Source: Chryseobacterium turcicum (GTDB taxonomy: Bacteria; Bacteroidota; Bacteroidia; Flavobacteriales; Weeksellaceae). From it: a DNA stretch of 64,000 nucleotides. Below, one piece after another: positions 17,736-26,655 of the stretch (positions are counted from its first letter, which is position 1; the number at the start of each line of letters is the position of its first letter). Below the pieces are notes generated by a model that ran no database searches, was not told where the DNA came from, and worked only from the letters and a program-made list of their open reading frames with translations. Both the position numbers and the translations under genes were made by a program. The stretch is taken from the NCBI RefSeq assembly GCF_021010565.1, contig NZ_JAJNAY010000002.1:1-64000 (forward strand), written 5' to 3'.

Positions 17736-18764
17736 TTAGATAAGTTTTTGAAGAAGATTTTCTAAGTTTTCGAGAACAACTTGTTTGCTGTAGTCTTTTT
17801 GAAAATCATATTGAAGGTCATGTAATTCGTAGAACTGCTCTACAACATTTTCGTTTTCCGAAACAATAAAGTCGAGATTTGAAGTGTAATTTACCGGGAA
17901 AACTGCGATTTTATCAAACTTAATGGCATCACCGATATTTCCGGTCATTTTTGTTTTTCCGTAGATTTCTTTTTGGCTAAAAAACGTTGTCTTTTCCTGA
18001 ATTGGACACCATAAAACATCTGCTTTTTTCATCCACATTTCAAAATCTTCCTGCGAAACTCTTTCTGTAAAATAGATTATATTAAATTGTTCAGCAATAT
18101 TTTTAATACTTTCAAGCTCCTCGCCTATTGCTTTCCCAAGAAATACAAACTGAATATTTTTTGCGCCTTCCGATTTTTCAATCATCTCCAAAACATGTTG
18201 GTAATCTCTTCTTTTTTGAGAAACTCCACCCGGAATAACTACCGTAAACAATTTATTTAAAGGTTTTTCAATAGATTTTGTATAAAAAAGAGGCAAAAAA
18301 TGATATTCTTGAGAAGAAAACGTTTTATCTAAAACCAATAGATGATTTGTCTTCTGGTATACTTTTGTAGAATAAAATAATCCTTCTTTCCACCATAATT
18401 TCAGTCTATAAATGAAATCTTCTTTAAAAATATTTTTAAGTAAATCAAACCTTGAAACTTTAGAAAAATTAAGATTATGAACAATTACCGCAGTTTTATA
18501 TTTCTGAGTAATATTTAAAAGAGTATTAAAATAACGATGAACAGTCCCGATAATAATCAAATCATATTTTTGAGTTTTCAGCTGGTCTAAAATCATTGAA
18601 TTATCACTAAGAAAAACATTTTCAGACCTTGTTTCAATTCTGTGTTTAATTCTTTCCGAAAAATAATAATCCACAGAAAATTCTTTTGAATCATTCATCA
18701 AATCCATAAAATCGGCAGCGATTTCTGCATGGGTATCGATTTCTATGTAAGCTATTTTTTTCAA
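17736..18764 (-). CDS. Putative GT-B-type glycosyltransferase
   Basis: A 342-residue soluble protein. The N-terminal half has alternating beta strands typical of a GT-B domain (IAYIEIDTHAEIAADFM; YDLIIIGTVHRYF; TAVIVHNLNF). The C-terminal half has VIPGGVSQKRRDYQHVLEM, IQFVFLGKAIG, then IIYFTERVSQEDFEMWMKKADVLWCPI, the layout of the nucleotide-sugar-binding half of GT4-like enzymes. The usual ExxxxxxxE signature is not clearly seen, so a non-standard family is likely. It sits between the flippase (convergent) and a GT2 enzyme, supporting a glycan role. Confidence 0.5.
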   Translation of the reverse strand: MKKIAYIEIDTHAEIAADFMDLMNDSKEFSVDYYFSERIKHRIETRSENVFLSDNSMILDQLKTQKYDLIIIGTVHRYFNTLLNITQKYKTAVIVHNLNFSKVSRFDLLKNIFKEDFIYRLKLWWKEGLFYSTKVYQKTNHLLVLDKTFSSQEYHFLPLFYTKSIEKPLNKLFTVVIPGGVSQKRRDYQHVLEMIEKSEGAKNIQFVFLGKAIGEELESIKNIAEQFNIIYFTERVSQEDFEMWMKKADVLWCPIQEKTTFFSQKEIYGKTKMTGNIGDAIKFDKIAVFPVNYTSNLDFIVSENENVVEQFYELHDLQYDFQKDYSKQVVLENLENLLQKLI

Positions 18765-18784
18765 AGTGAAAATTTAGATTTTAA

Positions 18785-18850
18785 GTTTTGGCTAAAGCCA
18801 ATTGCATTAATTTTATTTTAAAAACGAGCTTAAGCCCATTCCTATTGAAT
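18785..18850. repeat. Short interspersed repeat GGCTAAAGCC / GGGCTTAAGCTC type
   Basis: TTTTGGCTAAAGCCAA and AAAACGAGCTTAAGCCCA are two versions of one short imperfect palindrome in the 18765-18948 spacer. A related copy, GCGGACTAAAGCCCGCT, occurs at about 34289-34305. The rest of the spacer holds reiterated AACTAT words near 18920-18942. Confidence 0.5.
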
Positions 18851-18948
18851 TATTAAACTCTTGTGAATATTTAATTATATATATTGGATTATTGATACAA
18901 TGACTACCAATCCATCAACCAAGAACTATAAACTATCAACTACATAAT

Positions 18949-19803
18949 TTATACTTTAAACCATTTCTTTTTAAACATATCCCAACGTTGTTTGTTGATG
19001 ACTTTTTGCTCCTCTTTTGAAATTTTCAATTCAAGATTTTGAGACTTGCATTTTTCATACGAACTGATAATCTGAAACAAAAACGAAGGTGATTTTATTT
19101 TAACAGCTTCTTTAGCTGCCGCAACATAAGTAAGGAAACGGTTGAGTCCTAAAAAATAAAAATATCTCCCGTAATAATCAGCAGGTTTTATGGTATAATC
19201 TGCGCCTTTTACTTTGATTAATTTTACATGCAATTCCGGAAGAACAATTTCTTTCCAACCTAAATTTTGCAGAAGAATAGCATCAATATTATCCCAACCT
19301 AATGTTTCACGCAAACCTCCCATTTGAAGAAAACATTCTCTTCGGTAAGCTTTCATTGGACCACGAACATGATGTTTATTCGAGTTTCCTTCATACACCC
19401 ATTCTCCGTTTTTTTCCACATACAATAAACCACCAACCAAACCGTAATCTGTATTTTCCGCAAAAGAATTAGCAACTGCTTGAAGGTAATTTTCAGACAA
19501 AATAATATCTGAATCAAACTTGCAAATAATATCAAAATTATTCAAATCCTGAGTCTGTAATCCTTTTTTAAACGCTGCTACAACTTTTGAACCAGGTTGA
19601 TGCACAGACTTTTCAAGATTAATGGTTTCAAAACGAGAATCCTGGTCAGTATATTTTTTAATGACTTCTGAAGTGCAGTCAGTTGAGCCGTCGTTCACCA
19701 CCACCACTCTAAAATCTCTGCAACTTTGCTGTTGTAAAGAATCTAAAGTAAACGGAAGATTATTTTCCTCGTTGTGTGCGGGAATGATGATTAAAAATTT
19801 CAA
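18949..19803 (-). CDS. Family 2 glycosyltransferase
   Basis: A 284-residue GT-A fold enzyme. The N-terminus FLIIIPAHNEENNLPFTLDSL, then VVVVNDGSTDCT, and the metal-binding site ICKFDSDIILSENYL (DxD) are diagnostic of GT2. A later RRECFLQMGGLRETLGWDNID resembles the acceptor-site W/ED region, though with D in place of the usual ED. No transmembrane helix is present. It probably adds a sugar to a lipid-linked glycan; acceptor unknown. It is separated from aspA by a hairpin-forming spacer. Confidence 0.87.
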   Translation of the reverse strand: MKFLIIIPAHNEENNLPFTLDSLQQQSCRDFRVVVVNDGSTDCTSEVIKKYTDQDSRFETINLEKSVHQPGSKVVAAFKKGLQTQDLNNFDIICKFDSDIILSENYLQAVANSFAENTDYGLVGGLLYVEKNGEWVYEGNSNKHHVRGPMKAYRRECFLQMGGLRETLGWDNIDAILLQNLGWKEIVLPELHVKLIKVKGADYTIKPADYYGRYFYFLGLNRFLTYVAAAKEAVKIKSPSFLFQIISSYEKCKSQNLELKISKEEQKVINKQRWDMFKKKWFKV

Positions 19804-19805
19804 TG

Positions 19806-19892
19806 TAAATTATCAATGATAAATAATAATTGATAAATGATAAAATTCAACAGTTAGATTTGCATCAATTATCATTTATCAATTATTGTTAA
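19806..19892. repeat. Self-similar intergenic hairpin, word ATTGATAAATGATAA
   Basis: A perfect inverted repeat of 19 bp, AATAATTGATAAATGATAA at 19825-19843 and its complement at 19869-19887, flanked by further variants of ATCAATGATAAAT and TCAATTAT. It fills the spacer between the GT2 gene and aspA. Confidence 0.85.
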
Positions 19893-19894
19893 TA

Positions 19895-21295
19895 TTATTT
19901 ATTGTGCGGTGTCAGCATATTTTTAGGGTCTAGAATCTCATCTAATCTTTCCTGAGAAAGTAAATTCTGTTCCAAAACCAAATTATAAACACTTTTACCG
20001 GTCTCTAACGCTTCTTTAGCAATTTTTGTAGATTGTTTATAACCAATATAAGGGTTTAACGCTGTTACGATTCCAATGCTGTGTTTCACCATATTCAGGC
20101 AAACATCTTTATTGGCAGTAATTCCTACAACACATTTTTCACGAAGCGTTTCTAAAGCATTACACAAGAAATGAATATTCTCCATAATCGCATGCGAAAG
20201 TACTGGTTCCATTACGTTTAATTGTAGTTGTCCGGCTTCAGCAGCGAAAGTTACGGTAAGGTCATTTCCGATTACTTTAAAGCAAACCTGATTCACCACT
20301 TCCGGAATTACAGGATTTACTTTCCCTGGCATAATTGATGACCCTGGTTGCATTGGAGGAAGGTTAATTTCAGATAATCCTGCTCTAGGTCCTGAAGAAA
20401 GCAATCTTAAATCATTACAGATTTTAGAAAGTTTTACCGCAAGACGTTTCATTGCTGAAGAGTAAATTACATAAGAACCCGTGTCTGGAGTTGCTTCCAC
20501 CAAATTGGGCGCTGAAATAACAGGATATCCCGTCAATTCAGCTAAGTTTTTAGCGCAAAGCGTAGCATAACCAATCGGAGCATTAATCCCAGTACCAATC
20601 GCCGTTGCACCCATATTGACTTCAACAAAAAGATTAGCGTTATTATTCAGTTTTGAAATATCTTCTTCTAAAGTAGCAGCAAAAGCTTCAAACTCTTGTC
20701 CCATCGTCATTGGAACAGCATCCTGAAGCTGCGTTCTTCCCATTTTAATGACATCATGAAACTCTTCACCTTTAGCACGGAAAGCTTCAACAATCCCTAT
20801 TAATTTTTTCACCAGCGTATCATTCATCTGCAACAATCCCATTTTGATTGCTGTAGGATACGCATCATTGGTAGACTGAGAAAGGTTGATATGGTCATTT
20901 GGCGAGCAAAATTCGTATTCCCCTTTATTTTTACCTAATTTTTCTAAAACTCGGTTAGCAATCACTTCATTAGCATTCATGTTGATAGAAGTTCCTGCCC
21001 CACCCTGAATCATGTCTACCGGAAATTCGATATGGAATAATCCTCCAATCAATTCATCGCAGGTTTCTGCAATTTTAAAATATAAATCCTGGTCTAAAAG
21101 ACCTAATTCATAATTGGTTTTTGCAGCCGCTTTTTTCACATAAGCCAACCCTTTGATAAATTCAGGATACGACGACAAAAGCTGTCCCGAAATTTTGAAA
21201 TTGTCTATTGCTCTCTGAGTCTGAACTCCGTAATAAGCATTTACCGGTACATTTAATTCACCCAGTAAATCACTTTCTTGTCTAAAATTTTCCAT
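19895..21295 (-). CDS. aspA: Aspartate ammonia-lyase
   Basis: Converts L-aspartate to fumarate and ammonia in the cytoplasm. The fumarase/aspartase superfamily signature GSSIMPGKVNP is present at about residues 317-327, together with SPNDHINLSQSTNDAYPTA and the GRTQLQDAVPMTMGQEF block. The combination with DLLGELNVP and YYGVQTQRA at the N-terminus, and 466 residues, favours AspA over class II fumarase. It is monocistronic by context; a weak hairpin precedes it. It could feed fumarate into the TCA cycle during amino-acid growth. Confidence 0.92.
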   Translation of the reverse strand: MENFRQESDLLGELNVPVNAYYGVQTQRAIDNFKISGQLLSSYPEFIKGLAYVKKAAAKTNYELGLLDQDLYFKIAETCDELIGGLFHIEFPVDMIQGGAGTSINMNANEVIANRVLEKLGKNKGEYEFCSPNDHINLSQSTNDAYPTAIKMGLLQMNDTLVKKLIGIVEAFRAKGEEFHDVIKMGRTQLQDAVPMTMGQEFEAFAATLEEDISKLNNNANLFVEVNMGATAIGTGINAPIGYATLCAKNLAELTGYPVISAPNLVEATPDTGSYVIYSSAMKRLAVKLSKICNDLRLLSSGPRAGLSEINLPPMQPGSSIMPGKVNPVIPEVVNQVCFKVIGNDLTVTFAAEAGQLQLNVMEPVLSHAIMENIHFLCNALETLREKCVVGITANKDVCLNMVKHSIGIVTALNPYIGYKQSTKIAKEALETGKSVYNLVLEQNLLSQERLDEILDPKNMLTPHNK

Positions 21296-21330
21296 TAAAT
21301 ATTATTTAATAGTTTATTAATTATGATTTA

Positions 21331-21359
21331 TAAAAAAACGCACCGTAAAGATGCGCTTT
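21331..21359 (-). terminator. Terminator of the amidase gene (imperfect)
   Basis: Minus-strand AAAGCGCA and TGCGTTTTT can pair with one bulged base around a 9-nt loop, followed by a U run, between the amidase stop and the aspA start. Confidence 0.55.
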
Positions 21360-21365
21360 AAAAAT

Positions 21366-22391
21366 TTATTTTGTAGGATATTTTTGATTTAAAGCTTGAA
21401 GAATTGCCCATGTTTCGGCATCCATAATCCCATCATAAGTTTGAGGCCTGAAGTGATATTGCAATGCTTCAATTGTTTTTTTGGTAGCATCATCCCATTT
21501 TCCGCTTCCTTCAATAGCATAACCAAATTTCTGTAACGCTATTTGAACCATATACACAAAAGAGGGCTCATTGTATTTTGTTGAAATATCTGTTTGTGCC
21601 AAAGTAAGAAGATTCTGTTTAGCCGCTTCATCATACCACATTCCGATTTGATACTCATCATATAATTTTTTCCATGGGAAAAGTGGTCCTGGATCTTGTT
21701 TTCTTGTAGGAGCAATATCAGAATGCGCCAAAACATTGGTTGCAGGAATATTATATCTCGTTACAATATCTTTAGCTAAAGCTGCTACTTTCTTAATCTG
21801 GTCATCACTGAAAGGCTGGAAGGTCTTTAAACCTGCAGCATTTGCCGTATACCCCATATTTACAATCTCAATGCCGATTGAGGTATCGTTTAGGTTTTTA
21901 TCTGCACGCCATGCACTTACTCCTGCATGATAAGAACGTTTGTTTTCGTCTACTAATTGATAGATTTCATTATCGCCTAAATTATTTACCAGATAATGTG
22001 CACTTACTCCTTGCTGAGTAAGTACTGTTATTGATTTATCATCCGGTAAAACGGTATAATGTAAAATAAGATATTTCTGTCTGAAATTTTGTGCAATGGC
22101 AGGGAAATGCGTTTTTACAACTTTATAGCCTGCGGGTTTTGCCGAAACAATAGAACCGTAACTTACCGTGTTATCATTTTTAGTTATATCTGCAATATTA
22201 GTAGTAAAAAACTCTACTCCACTTTCTTTTGTTATCTGTGGTTTAATTTTTTCCTGAGAAGCAGAATTAGTTACAGTTTTTGGTTGTGAGACTGGAGTTT
22301 TCGGGCGATATGTATTTTTTTTAATATTTTTTTGTGAGGTACATGAAAAAACAAGTGTACTTAAGCTTATGATATATAATGTCTTACGCAT
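21366..22391 (-). CDS. N-acetylmuramoyl-L-alanine amidase lipoprotein (amidase_2 type)
   Basis: A 341-residue cell-wall hydrolase exported as a lipoprotein: the N-terminus ends with a lipobox-like STLVFSC at residues 11-17. After a Lys/Thr/Pro linker comes a zinc amidase_2 domain: YLILHYTVLPDD (first metal His), SYHAGVSAW (catalytic/binding region), GIEIVNMGY and LAHSDIAPTRKQDPGPLFPW (second His region). The last ~70 residues resemble a peptidoglycan-binding_1 helix bundle (IQKFGYAIEGSGKWDDATKKTIEALQYHF). It would cleave the amide bond between MurNAc and the stem peptide, in recycling or remodelling. A weak terminator separates it from aspA. Confidence 0.9.
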   Translation of the reverse strand: MRKTLYIISLSTLVFSCTSQKNIKKNTYRPKTPVSQPKTVTNSASQEKIKPQITKESGVEFFTTNIADITKNDNTVSYGSIVSAKPAGYKVVKTHFPAIAQNFRQKYLILHYTVLPDDKSITVLTQQGVSAHYLVNNLGDNEIYQLVDENKRSYHAGVSAWRADKNLNDTSIGIEIVNMGYTANAAGLKTFQPFSDDQIKKVAALAKDIVTRYNIPATNVLAHSDIAPTRKQDPGPLFPWKKLYDEYQIGMWYDEAAKQNLLTLAQTDISTKYNEPSFVYMVQIALQKFGYAIEGSGKWDDATKKTIEALQYHFRPQTYDGIMDAETWAILQALNQKYPTK

Positions 22392-22450
22392 TAGTTTAAA
22401 TTTTTAATCATTTATAAGCGTAAAAATACACAATTTTTTTCTGAATTTTA

Positions 22451-22482
22451 TTTGGTAAATAAAGAAATCTGTTCTATATTTG
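22451..22482 (+). promoter_or_regulatory. Promoter of the tRNA-Ser/Pro/Arg cluster
   Basis: TTTG at 22451-22454 and TATATTTG at 22475-22482 are separated by 20 bp, close to the Bacteroidota sigma-A consensus. Confidence 0.75.
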
Positions 22483-22527
22483 CACTCGCAATAACGGAGC
22501 AGCGATCATTCAAAAAGACGTTATTTA

Positions 22528-22614
22528 GGAGAGTTGCCTGAGTGGCCGAAAGGACATGTTTGCTAAACATGCGTACTGGTAACGGTACCAAGGGTTCGAA
22601 TCCCTTACTCTCCG
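22528..22614 (+). tRNA. tRNA-Ser (GCU)
   Basis: A class II tRNA of 87 nt. Acceptor arms GGAGAGT and ACTCTCC pair, the anticodon loop TTGCTAA sits in the CATGT/ACATG stem, a long variable arm is present, and the T arm reads GGGTTCGAATCCC. CCA is not encoded. Confidence 0.95.
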
Positions 22615-22627
22615 CATTTATTATTCT

Positions 22628-22702
22628 CGGGGCGTAGCGTAGTCCGGTCATCGCGCCTGGTTTGGGACCAGGAGGTCGCAGGTTCGAATCCTGCCGCCCC
22701 GA
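22628..22702 (+). tRNA. tRNA-Pro (UGG), copy 1
   Basis: Acceptor arms CGGGGCG and CGCCCCG; anticodon stem CCTGG/CCAGG with loop TTTGGGA (anticodon TGG); T arm GCAGGTTCGAATCCTGC. 75 nt without CCA. Identical to copy 2 at 26473. Confidence 0.95.
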
Positions 22703-22733
22703 CTGTTTTAGTAATTTTCTCAAAATTACAAAT

Positions 22734-22807
22734 GGGTGCGTAGCTCAGCTGGATAGAGCATCTGCCTTCTAAGCAGACGGTCTCAGGTTCGAATCCTGAC
22801 GCGCTCA
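22734..22807 (+). tRNA. tRNA-Arg (UCU), copy 1
   Basis: Acceptor arms GGGTGCG and CGCGCTC pair with wobble pairs; anticodon stem TCTGC/GCAGA with loop CTTCTAA (anticodon TCT). 74 nt without CCA. Identical to copy 2 at 26579. The spacer before it forms a small hairpin (GTAATTTT/AAAATTAC). Confidence 0.95.
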
Positions 22808-22810
22808 CTT

Positions 22811-22840
22811 AAAACTCACAATGAAAATTGTGAGTTTTTT
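22811..22840 (+). terminator. Terminator of tRNA cluster 1
   Basis: AAAACTCACAA (22811-22821), loop TGAAAA, TTGTGAGTTTT (22828-22838), then a T run. The second cluster has the same stem with the loop reversed. Confidence 0.92.
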
Positions 22841-23153
22841 TGTTTTATAGGTTTCGAATCTTCAATTATTCTTTTTATTTCATTACTTTTTTTATCTTCT
22901 TTGGATCCCGCAACCTTATTCATTAGAAAAACTCCTTAAATACGCCCTTCCCACCTTAAGTAAACACCCCAACAAACGTTTTGAGTAAACCACCAACAAA
23001 TACATATGAAGTAGTCTGAAATATACTTTACACTGTTTTTTGTGGCTCAAAATTCCGTTTTTAATATCTAAATTTAGCCCGTCAAATCATCAATAGCTTT
23101 AAAACTATCGAATGCCTAGATACAACTAAAACAATGATAACAAATAATTAAGT
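22841..23153. other. Spacer before the serine hydrolase gene
   Basis: About 310 bp without a convincing reading frame, repeat or RNA. The only promoter-like text is TAAATTTA near 23071, which misses the final G of TAnnTTTG. It marks the left end of the stretch lying between the two tRNA-Pro/Arg copies. Confidence 0.4.
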
Positions 23154-24722
23154 ATGACAAAAACAAAATGGCATCTATTCATCATCACAACTATCACATT
23201 ACTTGCAAGTAATACTATATTTAGTCAAATAAATTCTAAAGAAATAGATGTACTTGTTGCTAATGCAATGGGGAAATTCAATGTTGCAGGAGTTGCTGTA
23301 GCCATTGTAAAAGATGGAAAAATAATTCATGAAAAAGGATACGGTGTAAAATCAGTTGACAGCAAATTACCTGTTAATCAACATACAAATTTTGAAATCG
23401 CCTCTAATAGCAAAGCTTTTACCACTGCCGCTCTATCTATTTTAGTAGATGAAGGAAAGCTTTCCTGGAGTGATAAAGTCAAAAAATACATTCCCGAATT
23501 TAAAATGTACAATGACTATGTGACAGAAAATTTTACTATTGAAGATTTATTATGTCATCGAAGCGGCCTTGGTTTGGGAGCCGGCGATTTAATGATGTTT
23601 CCAGATGGCACAGATTTTACCATTAAAGACGTGGTAACATCTTTTCAGTATTTCACCCCTGTTTCGGGTTTCCGAACACAGTTTGATTATGACAATCAAC
23701 TGTATTTAATGGCGGGCGAGGTAACTGCAAGAATAAGCGGAATGACTTGGGAAGCGTTTATACAAAAACGTATTTTGGAACCTTTACAAATGAAAAATTC
23801 ATTCAGTTCAGTCAACCAAATAAAAGATTTCAGCATAATGGCTTCTCCACATTCATCAGAATCAGGGACTATAAAAAAAATACCATTATACGGAGCAATG
23901 GCAAATGGTGCGGCCGGAGGAATTGTATCAAATGTTAATGATATGTCGAAATGGATGATTACCCAGTTAAACAAAGGTAAATATGGAATCAATCTAAACC
24001 AACAGCTTTTCACTGAAGAAAGACAAAGTGAAATGTGGACGATACATACCGTTGAAAAAACAAATTCTAACCCAAGATATAACCAACACTTTAATGGATA
24101 CGGATTAGGCTGGGATTTATCTGACATCAAAGGAAATTTAAGCGTTTCCCATACCGGAGGTTTACCTGGAATGCTTTCTATTGTCACCATGATTCCTGAT
24201 TTAAATTTGGGTATTGTTATTTTAACGAATACAGAAAATGGCGGGGCAGGTCTTTTTTCATCAGTCAGTCAAACTATTATCGACAGTTATTTAGGATTGA
24301 ACGATTTCGGTTGGATAGATAAATATGCAGCTCATTTTCAGTCTCAAAAAAAATCTGGAGATGAAGTAACCAAAAAAGTTTGGGAAACAGTAAGTAAAGC
24401 AAAAAATACAACCTTAAAAAATGAAGATTTAATCGGTTTGTATGAAGATAAATGGTTTGGAAAAATTGAAATTTCCCTAAAAGGAAACCAACTATGGTTT
24501 AAGTCATATCGTTCACCAAAACTAAATGGACCGATGAGTTTTTACAAAGCAAATACTTTTGCCATTAAATGGGAATACAGGGATATGAACTGCGATGCAT
24601 TTGCCATCTTCAGTCTAGATGAAGAAGGTAAAGCGGAAAGCATAAAAATGAAAGGTATTTCGCCGGAGATAGACTTCAGTTTTGACTTTCAAGATTTAGA
24701 TTTAAAAAAAATAAAGAATTAA
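23154..24722 (+). CDS. Class C beta-lactamase-like serine hydrolase
   Basis: A 522-residue exported member of the AmpC/serine beta-lactamase-related family. A signal peptide is seen (LFIITTITLLASNTIFSQ). Catalytic motifs: SxxK as IASNSKAFTTAAL, the Tyr motif as YDN in FDYDNQLYL, and the third motif as HTG in SVSHTGGLPGM. The last ~120 residues form an additional beta-rich domain (LIGLYEDKWFGKIEISLKGNQLWF), as in Pab87-like peptidases. Likely a D-amino-acid peptidase or esterase in the periplasm rather than a true antibiotic-resistance enzyme. It lies between the duplicated tRNA segments, opposed by an MFS transporter gene. Confidence 0.87.
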   Translation: MTKTKWHLFIITTITLLASNTIFSQINSKEIDVLVANAMGKFNVAGVAVAIVKDGKIIHEKGYGVKSVDSKLPVNQHTNFEIASNSKAFTTAALSILVDEGKLSWSDKVKKYIPEFKMYNDYVTENFTIEDLLCHRSGLGLGAGDLMMFPDGTDFTIKDVVTSFQYFTPVSGFRTQFDYDNQLYLMAGEVTARISGMTWEAFIQKRILEPLQMKNSFSSVNQIKDFSIMASPHSSESGTIKKIPLYGAMANGAAGGIVSNVNDMSKWMITQLNKGKYGINLNQQLFTEERQSEMWTIHTVEKTNSNPRYNQHFNGYGLGWDLSDIKGNLSVSHTGGLPGMLSIVTMIPDLNLGIVILTNTENGGAGLFSSVSQTIIDSYLGLNDFGWIDKYAAHFQSQKKSGDEVTKKVWETVSKAKNTTLKNEDLIGLYEDKWFGKIEISLKGNQLWFKSYRSPKLNGPMSFYKANTFAIKWEYRDMNCDAFAIFSLDEEGKAESIKMKGISPEIDFSFDFQDLDLKKIKN

Positions 24723-24751
24723 ACGATTCGATAATCATTCTTTCACAACAA

Positions 24752-24783
24752 AAAAACTCACAGTAACATTGTGAGTTTTTTTG
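24752..24783. terminator. Terminator after the serine hydrolase gene
   Basis: AAAAACTCACA (24752-24762), loop GTAACAT, TGTGAGTTTTT (24770-24780), T run. The stem is the same sequence as in the two tRNA terminators. Confidence 0.88.
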
Positions 24784-24851
24784 CTTTTATGATTGATAAT
24801 ACACTTTATTCTAAATGCTTTCAGAATTATTGCAACAGTAAAATCTATTTT

Positions 24852-26054
24852 TTACTCTTCTACCAATTTTCTTCTAGCTGCCTTCATTCCAAAATAAAAC
24901 ATCATTATAATCGAAAGTGCTAAAAAGTAAAATGACCATTCCCAAGAGACATCAAAGTCATGTAATTTACCGAAAATAGCGGGTCCGAATGCTGCTATTA
25001 AATACCCTACCGATTGCGCCATTCCTGAGATTTTAATTGCATTAGCGCTAGATTGTGTACGCAAAGAGAAAAATAGGATTGACAAACTGAATGACAGACC
25101 ATTTGACAAACCTAATAATACAGCGGTTAAGTAAATCCATTCAGATTTCAACCATGCAAACATCAGAATACTTGTTATCATCAATACACTGATAAAAACA
25201 ATCATCGCTTTTTGATTTTTCATTTTACTCGCAATAATAGGCCCTACAAAGGTGATTGGAATCATCGAAACCTGTATAATAAATAAAACCCAGCCTGGTT
25301 CATTCCCACGCATTCCATAATCGCCAAGTACAGCCGGCAGCCACGAGATTAGTGAATAATACACCAAAGACTGAAGCCCCATGAAAATACTGATATTCCA
25401 AGCTTGTTTAGATTTAAACATATTAAAATCTGACTTAGCAAGCGACTTTCCAACTTGTTGCAAACTGGATTTATTTAAAAATAATTCTAAAATAACGACA
25501 AACAACGCCAACAATGCAATCACTAACCAAATTCCCAAAGAACCACGCCAGCCGTAGCCTGTCCATTCACCGAGACTTACGCTGTATCCTGAAGCTAAAG
25601 CCGCCGTAAGATTCATGGAAACCGCAAAAATGCCGGTCATTAAGCCTATCTGTTTTGGGAAATTATTTTTAATATAACCCGGAGTAACCACATTTCCGAT
25701 ACAAATTCCCAAGCCAATAAATACTGACCCTACAAACAAAGTAGAAACCGACCCAAACACACGCATAAACAGCCCAAAAATCAAGAAAATTAATGCATAC
25801 AGTAAAAACCTAGCAATACTTAAACGACGCGAAAATTTACTAACCAAAACAGAACAGCTCGCAAACATCAAAAGAGGAATCGACGTAAGCATGCTACTTT
25901 GAAAATTATCTAAATGAAGCTCGCTGCTAATCTGATTCAACACCGGGCCTACAGAAGTAATGGGAGAACGCAGATTACTCGACACCAAAACAAGAACTAA
26001 TATATTTATTGCCACCATTACATATGACAATTCTTTTGTTGTTTTATTTTCCAT
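24852..26054 (-). CDS. MFS transporter, CynX/NimT-like
   Basis: A 400-residue inner-membrane protein with about 12 helices. The N-terminal LVLVLVSSNLRSPITSVGPVLNQI is the typical start of the CynX/YeaN (cyanate/nitroimidazole-type) MFS group, with an R in helix 1. Loops KFSRRLSIARFLLYALIFLIFG and the glycine-rich helix IGLGICIGNVVTPGYIKNNFP fit that group. The transported compound is unknown. It is convergent with the serine hydrolase, both within the segment between the tRNA-Pro/Arg copies. Confidence 0.85.
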   Translation of the reverse strand: MENKTTKELSYVMVAINILVLVLVSSNLRSPITSVGPVLNQISSELHLDNFQSSMLTSIPLLMFASCSVLVSKFSRRLSIARFLLYALIFLIFGLFMRVFGSVSTLFVGSVFIGLGICIGNVVTPGYIKNNFPKQIGLMTGIFAVSMNLTAALASGYSVSLGEWTGYGWRGSLGIWLVIALLALFVVILELFLNKSSLQQVGKSLAKSDFNMFKSKQAWNISIFMGLQSLVYYSLISWLPAVLGDYGMRGNEPGWVLFIIQVSMIPITFVGPIIASKMKNQKAMIVFISVLMITSILMFAWLKSEWIYLTAVLLGLSNGLSFSLSILFFSLRTQSSANAIKISGMAQSVGYLIAAFGPAIFGKLHDFDVSWEWSFYFLALSIIMMFYFGMKAARRKLVEE

Positions 26055-26396
26055 ACTACTTTATAAAAATTGATACAGCAAAAATAGCTATGTTATTATT
26101 TTAAAATTTGCCATAATATCAATCTGAAACGACAACATTATCTAATGAAAATTTAAATACGAATAAAACTTTGGATTGAAGACATACGTTAAATAACAAT
26201 TTAATCCTGTAAACACAGAAAAATACAATTAGTTTATGCAGAAAAAGAGTTTTAATGTTAACCGCTTATCCTGAACATCACAAAAATGAAATTATTTTCA
26301 ATTTTATAATATGAGATAAATAAATGATTACCAGCATCATTATAGACATCAAAGAGTAAAGTCTAAATATTTATAAAAAATTATTGCAGATTTTAT
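26055..26396. other. Spacer before the second tRNA cluster
   Basis: About 340 bp, very A/T-rich. No reading frame, hairpin or repeat was recognised. It ends at the promoter of tRNA cluster 2. Confidence 0.4.
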
Positions 26397-26426
26397 TTTG
26401 AAGTATAGAAAAATATCCTATCTTTG
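26397..26426 (+). promoter_or_regulatory. Promoter of tRNA cluster 2
   Basis: TTTG at 26397-26400 and TATCTTTG at 26419-26426, spacing 18 bp. It differs from the promoter of cluster 1, so copy 2 has its own transcription start. Confidence 0.75.
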
Positions 26427-26472
26427 CACTCAGAAAAAACAAGGTAATTCTTGTTAAAAGATGACCTTTAAT

Positions 26473-26547
26473 CGGGGCGTAGCGTAGTCCGGTCATCGCG
26501 CCTGGTTTGGGACCAGGAGGTCGCAGGTTCGAATCCTGCCGCCCCGA
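26473..26547 (+). tRNA. tRNA-Pro (UGG), copy 2
   Basis: Same sequence as the copy at 22628, anticodon TGG, 75 nt, CCA not encoded. Confidence 0.95.
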
Positions 26548-26578
26548 CTGTTTTAGTAATTTTTTCAAAATTACAAAT

Positions 26579-26652
26579 GGGTGCGTAGCTCAGCTGGATA
26601 GAGCATCTGCCTTCTAAGCAGACGGTCTCAGGTTCGAATCCTGACGCGCTCA
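26579..26652 (+). tRNA. tRNA-Arg (UCU), copy 2
   Basis: Same sequence as the copy at 22734, anticodon TCT, 74 nt, CCA not encoded. Confidence 0.95.
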
Positions 26653-26655
26653 CTT

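Larger units (their letters stand above)
22628..22840 (+). repeat. Direct repeat copy 1: tRNA-Pro, tRNA-Arg and terminator
   Basis: About 212 bp that match 26473-26685 almost base for base. The differences are one C/T in the inter-tRNA spacer and the reversed terminator loop. Confidence 0.95.

Noticed and set aside
22448..22808. Open frames crossing the tRNA cluster (also at 26371-26653)
   Set aside because: They lie on the opposite strand of well-formed tRNA genes; the same protein text at both places only reflects the tRNA duplication.
22841..22870. GGTTTCGAATCTTC resembling a tRNA T arm after cluster 1
   Set aside because: No acceptor, D or anticodon arms are found around it, so it is not a tRNA remnant that can be supported.
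23696..24190. 164-codon minus-strand frame within the serine hydrolase gene
   Set aside because: It is antisense to a gene with all catalytic motifs and has no family signature.
24852..26054. Reading the serine hydrolase and MFS genes as a resistance island
   Set aside because: The hydrolase looks like a peptidase/esterase relative and the MFS group is not tied to drugs; no resistance gene is evident.
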